A model generated the notes under the pieces. It was not told where the DNA came from. It did no database searches and worked only from the letters and a program-made list of their open reading frames with translations. From the NCBI GenBank assembly GCA_030595135.1, contig JAUVDU010000037.1, forward strand, positions 1-9,771: a stretch of 9,771 bases of DNA, given 5' to 3'. The stretch is from Deltaproteobacteria bacterium (lineage in GTDB: Bacteria > Desulfobacterota > Anaeroferrophillalia > Anaeroferrophillales > Tharpellaceae). Position numbers and translations under genes: made by a program. The stretch's first letter is position 1. The number at the start of each line of letters is the position of its first letter. This document shows, in pieces, positions 8,781-9,771 of this stretch.

Positions 8781-9667
8781 TCTTCGATGTTCAGTATCAG
8801 ACAACTCTGGCTTTCTTAATCTCTTATTACTTCTACTGTACGGGATTGAGTGCCGGATCGTTTATGATCTCCACCCTCTCTTATGGTTTTGGTTTGGAGA
8901 AATTCAAGCCCGCCAGTAAAATGGGGGTTGTTGTTGCGGTTTTACTGTTGTTGCTGGCGCCTCAGTTTCTGCTCATGCAGGTTGGCTGGCCGATTAAATC
9001 GGTATGGAACCATTTTGTCTATTTCAACCCCTTGTCATCAATGTCGTATGGAGCATTTCTCTTGATGCTCTATCCCATGAACTCGGTTGTCTACGGCATT
9101 TTCATGTTTCAAGGCAATCTCAAGATGACCAAGATCTTCGGCTTGATCGGGATTCCGCTGGCTTTAGCCGTGCATGGTTATACCGGCTGGATTCTGGCCC
9201 TGGGTGTAGCCCGGGATTACTGGAATACCGGTTTGATGCCGATTGTCTTTCTCTTTTCCGCCATGGTCTCCGGGATCTCGATGATGATTCTTCTGGTAAT
9301 GGCCCGGGATCGTTTCTTTACCAAAGAGAAAGTTATTAATCATGAACTGATTGACAGTCTCGCCAAACTTCTGGGCTGGCTTCTGGTGGTCGATCTTTTT
9401 CTTGTCTTTTGTGATTACAGTGTTCTGCTCTACTCCAAACTTGAAGCTCAGGAAGTGGCGCACTTCATGCTTTTCGGCAAGATGTCATTCTGGTTTGTTA
9501 TTGTTGAGAACTTGATTGGTAAGGTTATCCCTATGTGCATTGTTTTTATCCCGGGGATGCGTAAAAGTTACTTCTGGCTGGTGCTGGCGGCAGTGATGAA
9601 TATGATTGGTATTCTGGTGATGCGGATTGTTACCGTCTACGGTGGCCAAGCTTTACCTTTGATGTAG
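8768..9667 (+). CDS. NrfD/PsrC-like integral membrane subunit
   Basis: Quinone-interacting membrane anchor of 299 residues with about eight hydrophobic helices (roughly 14-36, 53-72, 93-113, 122-142, 155-178, 198-220, 240-262, 267-290), the helix count of PsrC. Family-type sequence includes YCTGLSAGSF (23-32) in the first helix and HGYTGWILALGVARDYW (136-152) after the fourth. NrfD-like subunits (PsrC, ActC, QrcD, HmcC) carry no haem, bind menaquinone, and pass electrons to the adjacent ferredoxin subunit; some are thought to move protons. The ATG at 8768 lies inside the ferredoxin-subunit gene, with GGAGG (8753-8757) 10 bases upstream, so the two are translationally coupled. It is followed after 26 bases by the Tat-signal gene. 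Which side carries quinone chemistry cannot be told from sequence alone. Confidence 0.9.
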   Translation: MGKVVFDVQYQTTLAFLISYYFYCTGLSAGSFMISTLSYGFGLEKFKPASKMGVVVAVLLLLLAPQFLLMQVGWPIKSVWNHFVYFNPLSSMSYGAFLLMLYPMNSVVYGIFMFQGNLKMTKIFGLIGIPLALAVHGYTGWILALGVARDYWNTGLMPIVFLFSAMVSGISMMILLVMARDRFFTKEKVINHELIDSLAKLLGWLLVVDLFLVFCDYSVLLYSKLEAQEVAHFMLFGKMSFWFVIVENLIGKVIPMCIVFIPGMRKSYFWLVLAAVMNMIGILVMRIVTVYGGQALPLM

Positions 9668-9693
9668 ACTAAGTCTTTTAGAAGGACGTTAAA

Positions 9694-9771
9694 ATGAAAC
9701 TAGATCGCAGAAATTTCATAAAATTGGGGGCTGCCGGGGGTGGGGCTCTGGCCTTGCCGAACCCTTTGAAA
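9694..9771 (+). CDS. N terminus of a Tat-exported protein, probably the molybdopterin oxidoreductase large subunit (partial)
   Basis: Only the first 26 codons are in the window. AAGGA (9682-9686) lies 7 bases before the ATG. Residues 4-10, DRRNFIK, are a twin-arginine motif, followed by a small-residue hydrophobic stretch (LGAAGGGALAL), so the protein folds in the cytoplasm, often around a cofactor, before export. Directly after ferredoxin and NrfD-like genes, the commonest Tat-signal partner is a DMSO-reductase-family molybdopterin subunit (compare PsrA, DmsA, QrcB), which would receive or give electrons through the ferredoxin subunit. That identity is inferred from context; another Tat-exported iron-sulfur protein is possible. 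Confidence 0.7.
   Translation, partial: MKLDRRNFIKLGAAGGGALALPNPLK

Noticed and set aside
8124..8804. A 226-codon open frame on the minus strand across the ferredoxin-subunit gene.
   Set aside because: It is fully antisense to a gene with sixteen conserved ligand cysteines and has no homology-like features of its own.

Overview
The window looks like chromosomal DNA of an anaerobic, respiring Gram-negative bacterium, most likely a member of the Desulfobacterota (former Deltaproteobacteria; Desulfuromonas/Geobacter- or sulfate-reducer-like). This is an inference from gene content: a heptaheme c-type cytochrome, an NrfD-type membrane subunit, a fused NarI-HdrD iron-sulfur protein, a chemoreceptor carrying a hemerythrin domain, and Tat export. 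No rRNA or marker gene is present to fix the taxon. Base composition and codon style look even across the window, with no sign of a mobile element, tRNA, rRNA or CRISPR array.

Layout. Bases 1-203 hold the 3' end of an unrecognised plus-strand gene. It converges on a minus-strand acetoacetate-CoA ligase gene (320-2275), and a perfect 23-bp hairpin between them (233-282) can terminate both. A divergent control region (2276-2546) separates the ligase from a large plus-strand chemoreceptor gene (2547-4676), which ends at its own hairpin terminator (4722-4749). A non-coding stretch of about 330 bases follows, with a sigma54-type promoter match (4753-4769), a sigma70-type candidate (4895-4924) and a small dyad. 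Then comes a tightly packed plus-strand operon (5079 to beyond the right edge).

The operon encodes, in order: (i) a 659-residue protein joining a NarI-like cytochrome b membrane domain to two ferredoxin-type [4Fe-4S] motifs and two CCG (HdrD/HdrB-type) domains; (ii) a secreted, C-terminally anchored cytochrome c with seven CXXCH haem sites; (iii) a 16-cysteine, four-cluster ferredoxin subunit; (iv) an NrfD/PsrC-like eight-helix membrane subunit; and (v) the start of a Tat-exported protein, probably the large (molybdopterin) subunit. Genes overlap or are separated by at most 26 bases, so they are very likely co-transcribed and make one membrane redox complex. The parts list resembles the Hmc complex of sulfate reducers (HmcA cytochrome, HmcB ferredoxin, HmcC NrfD-like, HmcE NarI-like, HmcF HdrD-like) with E and F fused, a short membrane-bound cytochrome in place of HmcA, and an added Tat substrate. 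A plausible job is to move electrons between a cytoplasmic donor, the menaquinone pool and periplasmic cytochromes or a periplasmic catalytic subunit. The direction and substrate cannot be read from this window.

The most unusual points are the chemoreceptor, which combines a predicted periplasmic zinc-binding CZB domain with a cytoplasmic hemerythrin domain that has lost one iron-ligand histidine (Pro instead), and the composite redox operon, whose first CCG domain has lost its last cysteine (Gly instead).
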